From assembly GCF_021699195.1 (NCBI RefSeq), contig NZ_SSXE01000078.1, forward strand, positions 1 to 40,483: a stretch of DNA of 40,483 nt, given 5' to 3'. The position numbers and the translations under genes are program-made. The number at the start of each line of letters is the position of its first letter. The stretch's first letter is position 1. Source of the stretch: Nonomuraea sp. MG754425. Lineage in GTDB: Bacteria > Actinomycetota > Actinomycetes > Streptosporangiales > Streptosporangiaceae. The notes below the pieces were generated by a model. The model did no database searches and was not told the DNA's origin. It saw only the letters and a program-made list of their open reading frames with translations. Shown one piece after another: positions 7,246 through 15,354 of the stretch.

Positions 7246-8109
7246 ATGACTTCTGTTGCTTTCCTCGGGACCGGGCTCATGGGGCTGCCCATGGCCGGCA
7301 ATCTGAGCAGGGCGGGCCTGCGGGTGACGGCGTGGAACCGCACCAGGGACAAGGCGCTGCCGCTGGAGGCGGAGGGGGCGGTGGTCGCGCGCTCCCCCGC
7401 CGAGGCGGTCGAGGGCGCGGACGTCGTCGTCACGATGCTCAGCGACGGCGACGCCGTGCACGACGCGATCTCCGCCGCCGCCCCGGGGCTGCGCGGCGGG
7501 CAGGTCTGGGCGCAGATGAGCACCGTCGGCCTGGCCGCCGTGGAGCGGCTGTCCGCGCTGGCGCGGCAGCACGGCCTGACGTTCGTGGACGCCCCGGTGC
7601 AGGGCACCCGGCAGCCGGCCGAGCAGGGCAAGCTGATCATCCTCGCCGCCGGCCCGGCCTCCGCGCGACCGGCGCTGGAGCCGGTGTTCGGGGCGCTCGG
7701 GCAGCGCACGCTCTGGATCGCGGACGAGGCCGGGGCCGGCACCCGGCTCAAGATGGCCACGGTCAGCTACAGCATCTCGCTGACCGCCGTCGTGGCCGAG
7801 GCGCTCGCGCTGGCCGGCGGGCTGGGGCTCGACCCCGGCCTCGTCCGGCAGGTCGTCACCGGCGGCCCGATGGACAGCCCCTACTTCCAGGCCAAGTCGG
7901 AGGCCATCCTGGAGGGCGACTTCGCGCCCAGCTTCACGGTGCGCAACGCCGAGAAGGACACCCGGCTGATCGTCGAGGCGGGCCGGGCGGCCGGGGTGCG
8001 GCTCGACGTGGTGGCGGCGGCCGGTGAGCGCTTCCGCCGGGCGCAGGCGCGAGGGCACGGCGAGCAGGACATGGCGGCCACCTACTTCGCCAGCTTCGAC
8101 GAGGGGTAG
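7246..8109 (+). CDS. NAD(P)-dependent beta-hydroxyacid dehydrogenase family protein (3-hydroxyisobutyrate dehydrogenase-like)
   Basis: 287 aa. The Rossmann motif GTGLMGLPMAGN is at residues 8-19, with VTAWNRT after the second strand; Arg32 just downstream suggests NADP preference. The substrate loop VDAPVQGTRQPAEQGKL is present. The catalytic Lys169 is kept in the second-domain motif GTRLKMATVSYS. The Asn normally four residues after this Lys is Val173 here, read directly from the codons aag atg gcc acg gtc. Family members reduce or oxidise 3-hydroxyisobutyrate, tartronate semialdehyde or imines. The altered position makes activity as a classical dehydrogenase uncertain, and imine-reductase-like chemistry is possible. 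It converges with hyuB, 12 bases away. Confidence 0.88.
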   Translation: MTSVAFLGTGLMGLPMAGNLSRAGLRVTAWNRTRDKALPLEAEGAVVARSPAEAVEGADVVVTMLSDGDAVHDAISAAAPGLRGGQVWAQMSTVGLAAVERLSALARQHGLTFVDAPVQGTRQPAEQGKLIILAAGPASARPALEPVFGALGQRTLWIADEAGAGTRLKMATVSYSISLTAVVAEALALAGGLGLDPGLVRQVVTGGPMDSPYFQAKSEAILEGDFAPSFTVRNAEKDTRLIVEAGRAAGVRLDVVAAAGERFRRAQARGHGEQDMAATYFASFDEG

Positions 8110-8121
8110 GCCAGCGGCTCC

Positions 8122-9930
8122 TTACAGCTCGTCCACGTCGGCGTGCGCCCGGCCCCCGGCGAGCCTGGCGTACCCGGGACCCCGGTCGAAGAACCGGTCG
8201 GCGGGCGGGCGCAGGCGGGCGCGCAGTTCGGCCGTGCCCTGCTCGTCGATGCGGTCGCCGTCGAGGACCACCCCGTAGTCACCCAGCGCGCCCGCGATCG
8301 ACACCTTCCCGTCGCGTACGTCGGCCGCCACCGCCCGGGGGTCGCGGTCGTACGGGGAGCCCCAGCCGCCACCGCCGGTCGTGCGGATCCTGATCAGCTC
8401 GCCCGCCTGCACCTGGTGGTCGTCCACCAGCCCTTCCATCTCCTTGCCGGCGATCTCCACGCGGAACGGCCGTCCGGCCAGGCCGCCGTTGACGCCCCAG
8501 CAGGACAGGATCGAGCGGTCGGCGATCGACATGTACGAGGCGTCGCGCAGCATCCGGATGTGCTTGTCGTAGCCGAGCCCGCCCCTGAACATCCCCGGAC
8601 CGCCGGAGTCGCAGGCCAGCGCCAGCCGCTCCACCCGGAACGGCCATCGGGCCTCGGCGAACTCGACCGGGATGTTGCGCGAGTCGGGCACGACGTGGAT
8701 GGTGTCCTCCCCGTCGGCGTACCAGCGCCCGCCGGAGCCGCCGCCCAGCACCTCTCGCATCAGGTACGGCTGCTCGTCGGCGTCGGCGCCGTACACGCCG
8801 GTGTAGCGGATGGTCTCCTGGTCGGCGGGCATGCGTCCGCCGGTGGCCTTGGCCAGCACGCCGGCCAGCACGCCGAGCAGGCGCAGGATGACGAACGTGC
8901 GGGCGTTGGTGGGGGCGGGGAAGACCGGGGTGAGCAGCGTGCCCTTCTCCGGGAAGATCATCTTGATGAGGGGCACCACGCCCTCGTTGACGTCCAGTTC
9001 GGCCATGCGTTCCGGCGTGTCGGCGAGGTTGCGCAGCACGGGCGCGAGCCACTTCTTCAGGAACACCCCGTCGGCGTAGTCGCCGGCGTGGTTGATCGGG
9101 CCCTTGGCCTGCGGCGAGGTGCCGGTGAAGTCGATCGTCAGCGGCGCGTCGGCCGCGTGGTCCACGGTGAGCGTGATGCGCTGGGCGTGCAGGCGGGGCT
9201 CGTCCACGCCGTCGTGCTCGGCGTAGTCCTCCCACGTGTACGTACCCTCGGGGATCTTCGCCAGCAGTTCCCTGCGGAACGTCTCGGTGGTCTTGCCGAT
9301 GATCGCGTCGAAGCACTCGTCCACGGCCTGCCTGCCGTAGCGCTCGAACAGTTCGGCCAGCCGCCGGGCCCCCATCAGGCAGGCCGAGCACTCGGCGTCG
9401 AGGTCGCCGGCCAGCGAGTCGGGCATGCGGGAGTTGCGGGTCATGATGCGCAGCGCGGCCTCGTTGGGCACGCCTTCGTCCCACAGCTTGATCGGCGGCA
9501 CCATCAGGCCCTCTTCGAAGACCGAGCGGGCGTGGGAGGGCATGGAGCCGGGGACCGAGCCGCCGATGTCGTCGTGGTGGCCGAACGCCTGGACGAAGGC
9601 CACCACCACGCCCTCGTGGAAGACCGGGACGGTGACGCACAGGTCGGGCAGGTGGCCGATGCCGCCTTCCGACAGGTAGACGTCGTTGTGGAAGTAGACG
9701 TCGCCGGGCTTCATGGTCTCGATCGGGAAGTCGCGTACGACGGGCTGGACGAGCGCGCTGTAGGAACGGCCGGTGAGCTTGCGCAGCCGCGCGTCGTGGA
9801 TGCCGGCGCGGAAGTCGTGCGCGTCGCGGATCATCGGCGAGCGGGCGGTGCGGGCGATGGCGGTCTCGACCTCCTTCTCGACGGAGGCCAGCGTCCCTTC
9901 GACGATCTCCACCAGGATGGGATCAGTCAC
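8122..9930 (-). CDS. hyuB: Hydantoinase B/oxoprolinase family protein (HyuB-type)
   Basis: 602 aa. The N-terminus MTDPILVEIVEGTLASVEKE and the core motifs GDVYFHNDVYL, HLPDLCVTVPVF and FGHHDDIGGSVPGSMP are those of the B subunit of ATP-dependent N-methylhydantoinase, 5-oxoprolinase and related acetone-carboxylase enzymes. The C-terminal GGGWGSPYDRDP motif is also present. The GTG start (9928-9930) overlaps the hyuA stop by eight bases, so the two subunits are co-translated. They would form a cytoplasmic complex opening a cyclic amide with ATP. The substrate (hydantoin, oxoproline, lactam) cannot be assigned. Confidence 0.9.
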   Translation of the reverse strand: MTDPILVEIVEGTLASVEKEVETAIARTARSPMIRDAHDFRAGIHDARLRKLTGRSYSALVQPVVRDFPIETMKPGDVYFHNDVYLSEGGIGHLPDLCVTVPVFHEGVVVAFVQAFGHHDDIGGSVPGSMPSHARSVFEEGLMVPPIKLWDEGVPNEAALRIMTRNSRMPDSLAGDLDAECSACLMGARRLAELFERYGRQAVDECFDAIIGKTTETFRRELLAKIPEGTYTWEDYAEHDGVDEPRLHAQRITLTVDHAADAPLTIDFTGTSPQAKGPINHAGDYADGVFLKKWLAPVLRNLADTPERMAELDVNEGVVPLIKMIFPEKGTLLTPVFPAPTNARTFVILRLLGVLAGVLAKATGGRMPADQETIRYTGVYGADADEQPYLMREVLGGGSGGRWYADGEDTIHVVPDSRNIPVEFAEARWPFRVERLALACDSGGPGMFRGGLGYDKHIRMLRDASYMSIADRSILSCWGVNGGLAGRPFRVEIAGKEMEGLVDDHQVQAGELIRIRTTGGGGWGSPYDRDPRAVAADVRDGKVSIAGALGDYGVVLDGDRIDEQGTAELRARLRPPADRFFDRGPGYARLAGGRAHADVDEL

Positions 9931-11923
9931 GGCTTATCTCCACATTTCCGTATTCGTCGAGCTTGGCGGTGAAGCCGGGATGGACGGGAATCGTCGAGCC
10001 GTACTCCTCGATCACCGCCGGCCCCCGCACCGTGGCCCCCGGGCCCAGGGCCGAACGCTGGTGGATCGGGGTGTCGCGGGTCTCCTCGAAGTGCACCGGA
10101 CGCACCGAGGTGCCGCCCTCGCCCGCCTTGTCCAGCCGGCGGACGGCCGGGCGGGTGATCGGCCCGATGCCGGAGACCCGCAGGTTGACCCACTCCACGC
10201 CGTGCCGGGGGTCGTCGCGGTAGGCGTAGCCGTACAACTTCTCGTGGGCGTCGTGGAAGCGGGAGAGCACCTCGGCGTGCCAGTCCTCGTCGATCTCGCC
10301 CGCCGGGGCGGGCACCCGCACCTCGTACGCCTGGCCGTAGTAACGCAGGTCGGCGCTGCGCTGGTAGACGGGGTCGTCGAAGCCCTCGCGGTCGAGCGCC
10401 TCGCCCGCCTGATGCTCCAGGTCGTGGAAGATCTCCACGGCCTTGCCGAGCGACAGGTCACGGGTGACGTACGTACGCACGTAGTCGTTCTTGACGTCCA
10501 CCGTGAGCAGCCCGAACGCCGAGACGTTGCCCGGGTCGCGCGGGACGAGCACCGACGGCAGGCCCAGGATGTCGATCAGCCGGCAGGCCAGCAGCGGCCC
10601 GGACCCGCCGAACGTCACCAGCGGGAAGTCCCGCACGTCCAGCCCGCGCTTGACGGTGAGCTGCCTGATCGCGTTGCTCTGGTTGAACGCGCTGATCTCC
10701 AGGATGCCGGTGGCCGTGCGCTCGGCCGTCAGGCCCAGCTTGTCGGCCAGCGCCTGGATGCCGGTGCGGGCGGCGTCCACGTCGAGCGGGATCTCCCCGC
10801 CGAGCAGGTGCGGCGGGATCCGGCCGAGGAACACGTGGGCGTCCGTCACGGTCGCCTCGGTGCCGCCCTTGCCGTAGCAGAGCGGGCCCGGGTCGGCGCC
10901 GGCGGAGCGCGGCCCCACCTTGAGCGTGCCCTCGGGCGAGATCCACGCGACCGAGCCGCCGCCCGCGCCGACCGTGATGATGTCGATCATCGGGATCTTG
11001 CACGGGTAGCGCCCGACGGCCCCCTCGGTGGTGAGCGAGGGCTCGCCGTCGATCACCACGGCCACGTCGGTCGAGGTGCCGCCGCCGTCCAGGGTGATCA
11101 CCGACCGGTGGCCGGCGGTCTCGGCGATCAGCGCCGCGCCCAGCGCGCCCGCCGCCGGGCCCGACAGCACGGTGGTGATCGGCTGGTTGACGACCTCGCG
11201 GGCGGACAGGACGCCGCCGTTGGACTTCATCACCGAGAACGGCCGGCCCAGGCGGCTGGACAGGTTCGCGAGGTAACTGCGCATGGCCGGCTTGACGGCG
11301 GCGTCGACCAGGGTGGTGACCGAGCGCTCGTACTCGCGGTACTCGCGCAGCACGTCGCTGGACAGCGAGATCACCGCCTCGGGGTGCTCGCGCAGCAGCA
11401 CCTCGCGCATGCGGCGCTCGTGCTCGGGGTTGGCGTAGGAGTGCAGGAAGCAGACCCCGATCGCCGTGACGCCCTTGGCCCGGAACCAGCGGGCCACCTC
11501 GACGGCCTGCTCCTCCGAGAACGGCCGCACCTCCTCGCCCCGGTGGTCGAGCCGCCCGCCGACGGTCTTGACCAGGTGCACGGGAACGATTCTGGGCGGT
11601 TTGACCCAGAAGTAGGAGTTGCCGTAGCCGTCGGGCACGCTCTGCCTGGCGATCTCCAGCACGTACTCGAAGCCTTCGGTGGTGATGAACCCGAGGCTCT
11701 CGATCCGGTCCTCCAGGAGCCGGTTGGTGGCCACCGTCGTGCCGTGCACGATCGCGCCGACGTCGAGCCGGCCCAGCTTCTCCATGCCCGCGAGGAAACC
11801 GTCGGCCGGGTTCGCGGGGGTCGAGGGGGTCTTCGTCGTGAGGATCTCACCGGTCTCCTCGTCCACCGCCACCACGTCGGTGAAGGTTCCTCCGGTGTCC
11901 ACTCCGATACGCACGCTACGCAT
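9923..11923 (-). CDS. hyuA: Hydantoinase A/oxoprolinase family protein (HyuA-type)
   Basis: 666 aa. The N-terminal RIGVDTGGTFTDVV is the actin-fold phosphate-binding loop. It is followed by IVHGTTVATNRLLEDR and the central SGPAAGALGAALIAE and ITLDGGGTSTDVAVV motifs of the HyuA/oxoprolinase family. Length is normal for the A subunit, which activates the cyclic amide with ATP. GAGGAG lies just upstream of ATG 11923. The upstream neighbour is a small two-helix membrane protein six bases away, and downstream is hyuB. No transporter or regulator is adjacent, so regulation is not visible. Confidence 0.92.
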   Translation of the reverse strand: MRSVRIGVDTGGTFTDVVAVDEETGEILTTKTPSTPANPADGFLAGMEKLGRLDVGAIVHGTTVATNRLLEDRIESLGFITTEGFEYVLEIARQSVPDGYGNSYFWVKPPRIVPVHLVKTVGGRLDHRGEEVRPFSEEQAVEVARWFRAKGVTAIGVCFLHSYANPEHERRMREVLLREHPEAVISLSSDVLREYREYERSVTTLVDAAVKPAMRSYLANLSSRLGRPFSVMKSNGGVLSAREVVNQPITTVLSGPAAGALGAALIAETAGHRSVITLDGGGTSTDVAVVIDGEPSLTTEGAVGRYPCKIPMIDIITVGAGGGSVAWISPEGTLKVGPRSAGADPGPLCYGKGGTEATVTDAHVFLGRIPPHLLGGEIPLDVDAARTGIQALADKLGLTAERTATGILEISAFNQSNAIRQLTVKRGLDVRDFPLVTFGGSGPLLACRLIDILGLPSVLVPRDPGNVSAFGLLTVDVKNDYVRTYVTRDLSLGKAVEIFHDLEHQAGEALDREGFDDPVYQRSADLRYYGQAYEVRVPAPAGEIDEDWHAEVLSRFHDAHEKLYGYAYRDDPRHGVEWVNLRVSGIGPITRPAVRRLDKAGEGGTSVRPVHFEETRDTPIHQRSALGPGATVRGPAVIEEYGSTIPVHPGFTAKLDEYGNVEISRD

Positions 11924-11929
11924 GGCTCC

Positions 11930-12313
11930 TCAGCTCCGGCGACGGCCGAGCACTTCGTCGATGACTCGGGGCGCGTTCGTGGGGCCGACGTAGGCCGCCA
12001 GGCGCACCACCATCTCCTGCGACCGGGCGAGCTCGGCCTCGACCCTGGCCTTCCCCGACTGCCCGGCCTGGACCCCGAAGTAAGCCCCGATAATGGTACC
12101 GATGACACCGGCCACACCGGCGAACAGCGGGGCGAACTCCCCCGTGGCGAACACGGCGGCGCCGAAGGCGACCAGGAGCGCGGCGATGCCCGCCACCACC
12201 ACCAGGAAGCCGTAACGCCAGCGGGTGGCGTCGGCCTGGGCGGCCGTGAGATCGTCCTGCCTCATCAGCGCGTCCAGCGGCGAGGTCTGGGACGGCGGTT
12301 TATCGGTTACCAC
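11930..12313 (-). CDS. Small two-helix membrane protein, first gene of the hyuAB unit
   Basis: 127 aa from GTG 12313. I chose this start because a full AGGAGG sits five bases upstream; an upstream ATG at 12367 lacks a ribosome-binding site. The N-terminus is hydrophilic. Two hydrophobic segments follow (YGFLVVVAGIAALLVAFGAAVFA and APLFAGVAGVIGTIIGAYFGV), then a charged helix containing ARVEAELARSQE. I do not recognise a named family. Six bases separate it from hyuA, so it is probably co-expressed; a membrane scaffold or anchoring role is speculative. Confidence 0.7.
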   Translation of the reverse strand: MVTDKPPSQTSPLDALMRQDDLTAAQADATRWRYGFLVVVAGIAALLVAFGAAVFATGEFAPLFAGVAGVIGTIIGAYFGVQAGQSGKARVEAELARSQEMVVRLAAYVGPTNAPRVIDEVLGRRRS

Positions 12314-12377
12314 GGATTCCTCCTGAACAACTACAGGGGAGAAATGTCCCACGAGGTCATGGAACAAGCCAAGCCGC

Positions 12378-12383
12378 TAGGCT
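12378..12383 (+). promoter_or_regulatory. -10 element TAGGCT, eight bases before the tdk GTG
   Basis: A TAnnnT hexamer located eight bases before GTG 12392, with no Shine-Dalgarno sequence. The same hexamer and spacing precede the S4-domain gene at 33943. Confidence 0.45.
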
Positions 12384-12391
12384 GACGGCCC

Positions 12392-13063
12392 GTGATCGAA
12401 CTGTCTGCCTTGTCTGCCGTGCCGTCTGGTGCCAGAGATGCCGTGCTGAAGTTCTACTTCGGCCCCATGGACTGCGGAAAGTCCACCCTGGCGCTCCAGA
12501 TGAACTACAACCACGGACGGCAGGGCAGGCGCGGCCTGGTGCTGACCAAGCACGACCGCTCCGGTGGGCCGAAGGTCACCAGCCGGATCGGTCTCGGGCT
12601 GGAGGCCATCGAGGTGGAGGACTCCCTCGACCTCGTGGGGCTGGTGACCGCGCACGACCGCGTCGACTACCTGATCTGCGACGAGGCGTGCTTCTACACC
12701 GTCGAGCAGATCGAGCAGCTCGCCGACCTGGTGGACTCCTACGGCGTGGACGTCTACGCCTTCGGGCTGGCCTCCGACTTCAGGTCCGTGATGTTCCCGG
12801 CGGCGCAGCGGTTGTTCGAGCTGGCCGACGAGGTGTGCCGGCTGCAGGTCGAGGTGCTGTGCTGGTGCGGGCGGCCCGGCCTGCTCAACGCCAGGATCGT
12901 GGGCGGGACGATGGCGCGCACGGGCGAGCAGGTCGTGATCGGCGACACCGGCGACGCGCCCGTGCGCTACCAGGTGCTCTGCCGCCGCCACCACCGCGCC
13001 GGGCAACTCGGCGAGGACGAAAGCGTGGGCGTCGACGACCCAGGCGAGGGCTCGGCCGCCTGA
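12392..13063 (+). CDS. tdk: Thymidine kinase (type II, zinc-containing)
   Basis: 223 aa; phosphorylates deoxythymidine in pyrimidine salvage. Walker A FGPMDCGKST spans residues 23-32, the catalytic acid is in CDEAC (Asp97-Glu98), and the zinc site is formed by Cys157 and Cys159 (CWCG) with Cys197 and His200 or His201. The family usually starts close to the LKFYFGPM strand, so the 17-residue N-terminal extension is unusual; GTG 12443 is a shorter alternative. The C-terminus carries an acidic tail. The promoter hexamer supports 12392. Downstream lies a repeat-bearing intergenic region and then a convergent MarR gene. Confidence 0.93.
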   Translation: MIELSALSAVPSGARDAVLKFYFGPMDCGKSTLALQMNYNHGRQGRRGLVLTKHDRSGGPKVTSRIGLGLEAIEVEDSLDLVGLVTAHDRVDYLICDEACFYTVEQIEQLADLVDSYGVDVYAFGLASDFRSVMFPAAQRLFELADEVCRLQVEVLCWCGRPGLLNARIVGGTMARTGEQVVIGDTGDAPVRYQVLCRRHHRAGQLGEDESVGVDDPGEGSAA

Positions 13064-13113
13064 CCCCGCGAGAGGCCGGACGGCCTCCCGGCGACGAGGC
13101 GGTGCGCGGCGGG

Positions 13114-13222
13114 CAGGTGCTCTCCCGGCGGCCAGGCGGAGCGCGACGACCAGGTGCTCTCCCGGCGGCCAGGCGGGGCGCGGCGGCCGGGTGGTCTTCC
13201 GGTCCGGCGGTCAGGCGGGGTG
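13114..13222. repeat. Imperfect tandem repeat (about three copies, 37-bp period) between tdk and the marR gene
   Basis: The unit caggtgctctcccggcggcc begins at 13114 and again, unchanged, at 13151. In both copies the match runs on for at least 26 bases, through aggcgg. A third, diverged copy with a few inserted bases runs from about 13188 to 13222 and reaches into the 3' end of the marR gene. A weaker echo lies at about 13077-13105. The copies are nearly abutting with no unique spacers, so this is not a CRISPR. The rest of 13064-13210 holds no gene. Confidence 0.75.
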
Positions 13223-13630
13223 TGGTGGGATCAGGCGGTCGAGGGCGGCTCTCAGCGCGCGGGCGTCGCCGCCGGGCAGCGGCCCGAGGAACTCCTCCTC
13301 GGCCGCGTCCACGGCCCGGCCGGCCCCGGCCAGCACCTCGCGCCCGTGCCCGGTCAGCTCCACCATGTTCCTGCGCCGGTCGGCGGGATCCGGCCGGCGC
13401 GCCACGAGCCGCTTGCGCTCCAGCGTGTCGACCATGGCGACCATGGTCGTCCGGTCGATCCCCAGCCGCTGGGCCGCTTCGAGCTGCGACAGCGGCTCGG
13501 GGCCGGCCAGCACCGACAGCACCCCGAACTCACGCCCGTCGATCCCGTACGGCTCCAGCGCCGGGCCGATCAGCTCACCCAGGCGCAGACCGGCGTGCTT
13601 GAACAGGTAGACGAGGCTGCGTTTCGACAC
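13211..13630 (-). CDS. MarR family transcriptional regulator
   Basis: 139 aa. The winged-helix core is clear: LSQLEAAQRLGIDRTTMVAMVDTLERKRLVARRPDPADRRRNMVELTGHG, with recognition helix DRTTMVAMVDTLE at about residues 69-81 and the wing around DPADRR. Family members are dimeric ligand-responsive repressors. The GTG start at 13630 lies 26 bases after the stop of the DsbA-family gene on the same strand, so the two may form an operon and the regulator may control it. No obvious palindromic operator is visible between them. Confidence 0.9.
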   Translation of the reverse strand: MSKRSLVYLFKHAGLRLGELIGPALEPYGIDGREFGVLSVLAGPEPLSQLEAAQRLGIDRTTMVAMVDTLERKRLVARRPDPADRRRNMVELTGHGREVLAGAGRAVDAAEEEFLGPLPGGDARALRAALDRLIPPHPA

Positions 13631-13656
13631 CCTGTGATTCTTCCACCGCCGCGCGC

Positions 13657-14328
13657 TCAGACGGCGCAGTGCCCGTCGTCGTCGCACCCGTCGGCGGGCG
13701 GGGCGAGCTGCGTGATCGGCGTCTGCCCGGTGCGCTCGGCCACCTCGTCGATGGCGGCGGCGAAGGTGTCCTCCGGTTGCGCGCCCGACACGGCGTACTT
13801 GCCCTCGAAGAGGAACAGCGGCACCCCGGAGATCCCGAGCGAGCGCGCCCTGGCGAGCTGCTCGTGCACCTCCTCGGTCCCTTCGCCGGTGTCGCGCACG
13901 CCCGCCTCGGCGGCCAGCCCGTCGAGCACGCCCTGGTCGGCCACGTTGAGCCCCTCGGTGAAGTACGCGCGGAAGAGCCGCTCGGCCATCTCCTCGCCCA
14001 GCCCCTGCCGGGTGGCGACCTCGATGAGCCGGTGGGCGGGGAGGGTGTTGGCGTTGACGGCCTGATCGTAGTTCAGCTCCAGCCCTTCCGCCGCGGCGAC
14101 TCCGACGATCTGCGGCATCCGCTGGGTGAACTCCGGGCCGAACTTGCGCTCCAGCGCCGGGATCAGCGGCTCGCCGTCGGCCGAGGCGTCGGGGTTGAGC
14201 TGGAACGGCCGCATCGTCACCTCGATCGTGCCGCCCTTGGCCCGGAACCGCTCGGCGGCCCTGGCGAAACGGACATGCCCGATGTAACACCAGGGGCACA
14301 CCACATCCGAAAAAATCTCGACCTTCAT
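13657..14328 (-). CDS. DsbA family oxidoreductase (FrnE-like)
   Basis: 223 aa, no signal peptide, so cytoplasmic. The N-terminus is a thioredoxin-fold strand followed by the active site CPWC at residues 11-14 (DVVCPWCYIG), and the helical insertion of the FrnE branch follows. The cis-Pro loop GISGVPLFLFEGKYAVSGAQ is present near residue 170. An additional C-terminal Cys pair (GCDDDGHCAV) could take part in redox chemistry or metal binding. FrnE-like proteins act as disulfide isomerases or in polyketide tailoring; the partner is not identifiable here. ATG 14328 is set by the conserved MKVEIFSD start. Confidence 0.9.
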   Translation of the reverse strand: MKVEIFSDVVCPWCYIGHVRFARAAERFRAKGGTIEVTMRPFQLNPDASADGEPLIPALERKFGPEFTQRMPQIVGVAAAEGLELNYDQAVNANTLPAHRLIEVATRQGLGEEMAERLFRAYFTEGLNVADQGVLDGLAAEAGVRDTGEGTEEVHEQLARARSLGISGVPLFLFEGKYAVSGAQPEDTFAAAIDEVAERTGQTPITQLAPPADGCDDDGHCAV

Positions 14329-14348
14329 ACCGGTGCACAACCCGATCG

Positions 14349-14374
14349 CGCCGGACGGGATTCCGCCTCCGGCG
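14349..14374 (-). terminator. Hairpin after the 298-aa hypothetical gene (candidate terminator)
   Basis: Inverted repeat CGCCGGA (14349-14355) and TCCGGCG (14368-14374) with a 12-base loop. It lies 17 bases beyond the minus-strand stop at 14391, before the DsbA-family gene. No U-tract follows. Confidence 0.4.
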
Positions 14375-14390
14375 AACCGGCTTCGGCGCG

Positions 14391-15287
14391 TTATCCGGCG
14401 GCCAGCTCCTCCAGCCGGTACGGCAGGTACGCCGAGTCGTCCACCAGCGCGGACGCGCCCCGCCACCAGCCGAACCACTCGCCGCTGCGCCACATCCAGT
14501 CGACCCGCTCGATGGCCGCCACCACGTCGCCCACCGTCTCCCACCGCTCGCCGAGCTGCTCGGCGGAGGCTCCGTGGCGCAGCGCCCATGTCCGCAGCAC
14601 ACCGACGGCGGCGGCGGGGGCCGGGCGGGCGTACGGGTCGGGGCTCTCGCCGGGCAGCCGGTGCGGGCCGAGCCCGGCCGCCACCCCCCAGCTCCACTGC
14701 GCCTCGGCGGGCCGGGAGTAGCGCAGCGACTGGAAGTCGAGGTTGGAGCCGAGCTCACCGTCGGGGCGGCGGGCGACGACCGCGTCGAGCCGCCCTCCGG
14801 CATCGAAGTGCACCACGAGCCGCTGCCCCGGTTTCACGCCGGGCGGCAGGTCGAACCGGTCTTCCGCGTGCCAGGAGTTGAGGTCGACCTGGGCGACGGG
14901 CGCGCCCCACATCTGGTCGGCGGCGTCGTCGGCGACCCAGGCGGCCAGCATCTCCAGCGCGGTCAGGTCGGTCCAGGGCTCGATGGCGACGGCCGTGCGC
15001 ACGACCTCGTCGGGCGGGGGCAGCTTGCCGCCCCTGGGCTTGGCCCACCAGACCTCGCCCAGCTCGCGGGTGCCGACCAGCAGCGCGGCGATGGCGGCCA
15101 GTTCGGCCGAACGCCTGGTGAGCTGCGCGCCGAGGGCCAGCTCCAGCGCGCGGGCGGTACGGTCGTCCCCGAGCACGGGACGTACACCGGCGATCAGCGT
15201 CTCGGCCGTCGGACGCTCCTCGCCCAGCAGGTTGCGTACGACCCGCCTGGCCTCGGTGCGTGCGTCTTCAGCATGTGCCTGCCGCAT
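14391..15287 (-). CDS. Hypothetical protein, 298 aa
   Basis: No family recognised. It is a soluble protein rich in Trp and acidic residues. The N-terminal third is helical (ARALELALGAQLTRR...), and the middle contains PWTDLTALEMLAAWVADDAADQ. A beta-rich part follows (RLVVHFDAGGRLDAVVARRPDG), and the C-terminus is Trp-rich (VDWMWRSGEWFGWWRG). No signal peptide or membrane helix. The ATG at 15287 is supported by a TAGCGT hexamer exactly six bases upstream. A single-gene unit is likely, bounded by a hairpin downstream. Confidence 0.7.
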   Translation of the reverse strand: MRQAHAEDARTEARRVVRNLLGEERPTAETLIAGVRPVLGDDRTARALELALGAQLTRRSAELAAIAALLVGTRELGEVWWAKPRGGKLPPPDEVVRTAVAIEPWTDLTALEMLAAWVADDAADQMWGAPVAQVDLNSWHAEDRFDLPPGVKPGQRLVVHFDAGGRLDAVVARRPDGELGSNLDFQSLRYSRPAEAQWSWGVAAGLGPHRLPGESPDPYARPAPAAAVGVLRTWALRHGASAEQLGERWETVGDVVAAIERVDWMWRSGEWFGWWRGASALVDDSAYLPYRLEELAAG

Positions 15288-15293
15288 ACCGCC

Positions 15294-15299
15294 ACGCTA
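15294..15299 (-). promoter_or_regulatory. -10 element TAGCGT, six bases before the ATG of the 298-aa hypothetical gene
   Basis: On the minus strand TAGCGT is followed by six bases and ATG 15287, with no Shine-Dalgarno sequence, so leaderless transcription is inferred. Confidence 0.45.
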
Positions 15300-15354
15300 C
15301 GCCTGGAGATCCTTTTCCGCGAGAGCCCGGGAGGGCACCAACTCCGTGCCCGGC

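Noticed and set aside
9773..12385. Long plus-strand open frame (870 codons) opposite hyuAB
   Set aside because: It is antisense to two clearly recognisable genes, has repetitive Gly/Arg/His/Val-rich composition typical of shadow frames in high-GC DNA, and has no recognisable motif.
13114..13222. Possible CRISPR array
   Set aside because: The 37-bp period leaves about ten bases between conserved cores, too short for spacers. Only two to three copies exist and no cas genes are nearby.
13631..14803. Longer minus-strand frame joining the MarR gene to upstream sequence
   Set aside because: Upstream of GTG 13630 that frame is antisense-like and frame-shifted relative to the DsbA-family gene, which occupies 13657-14328 with clear motifs.
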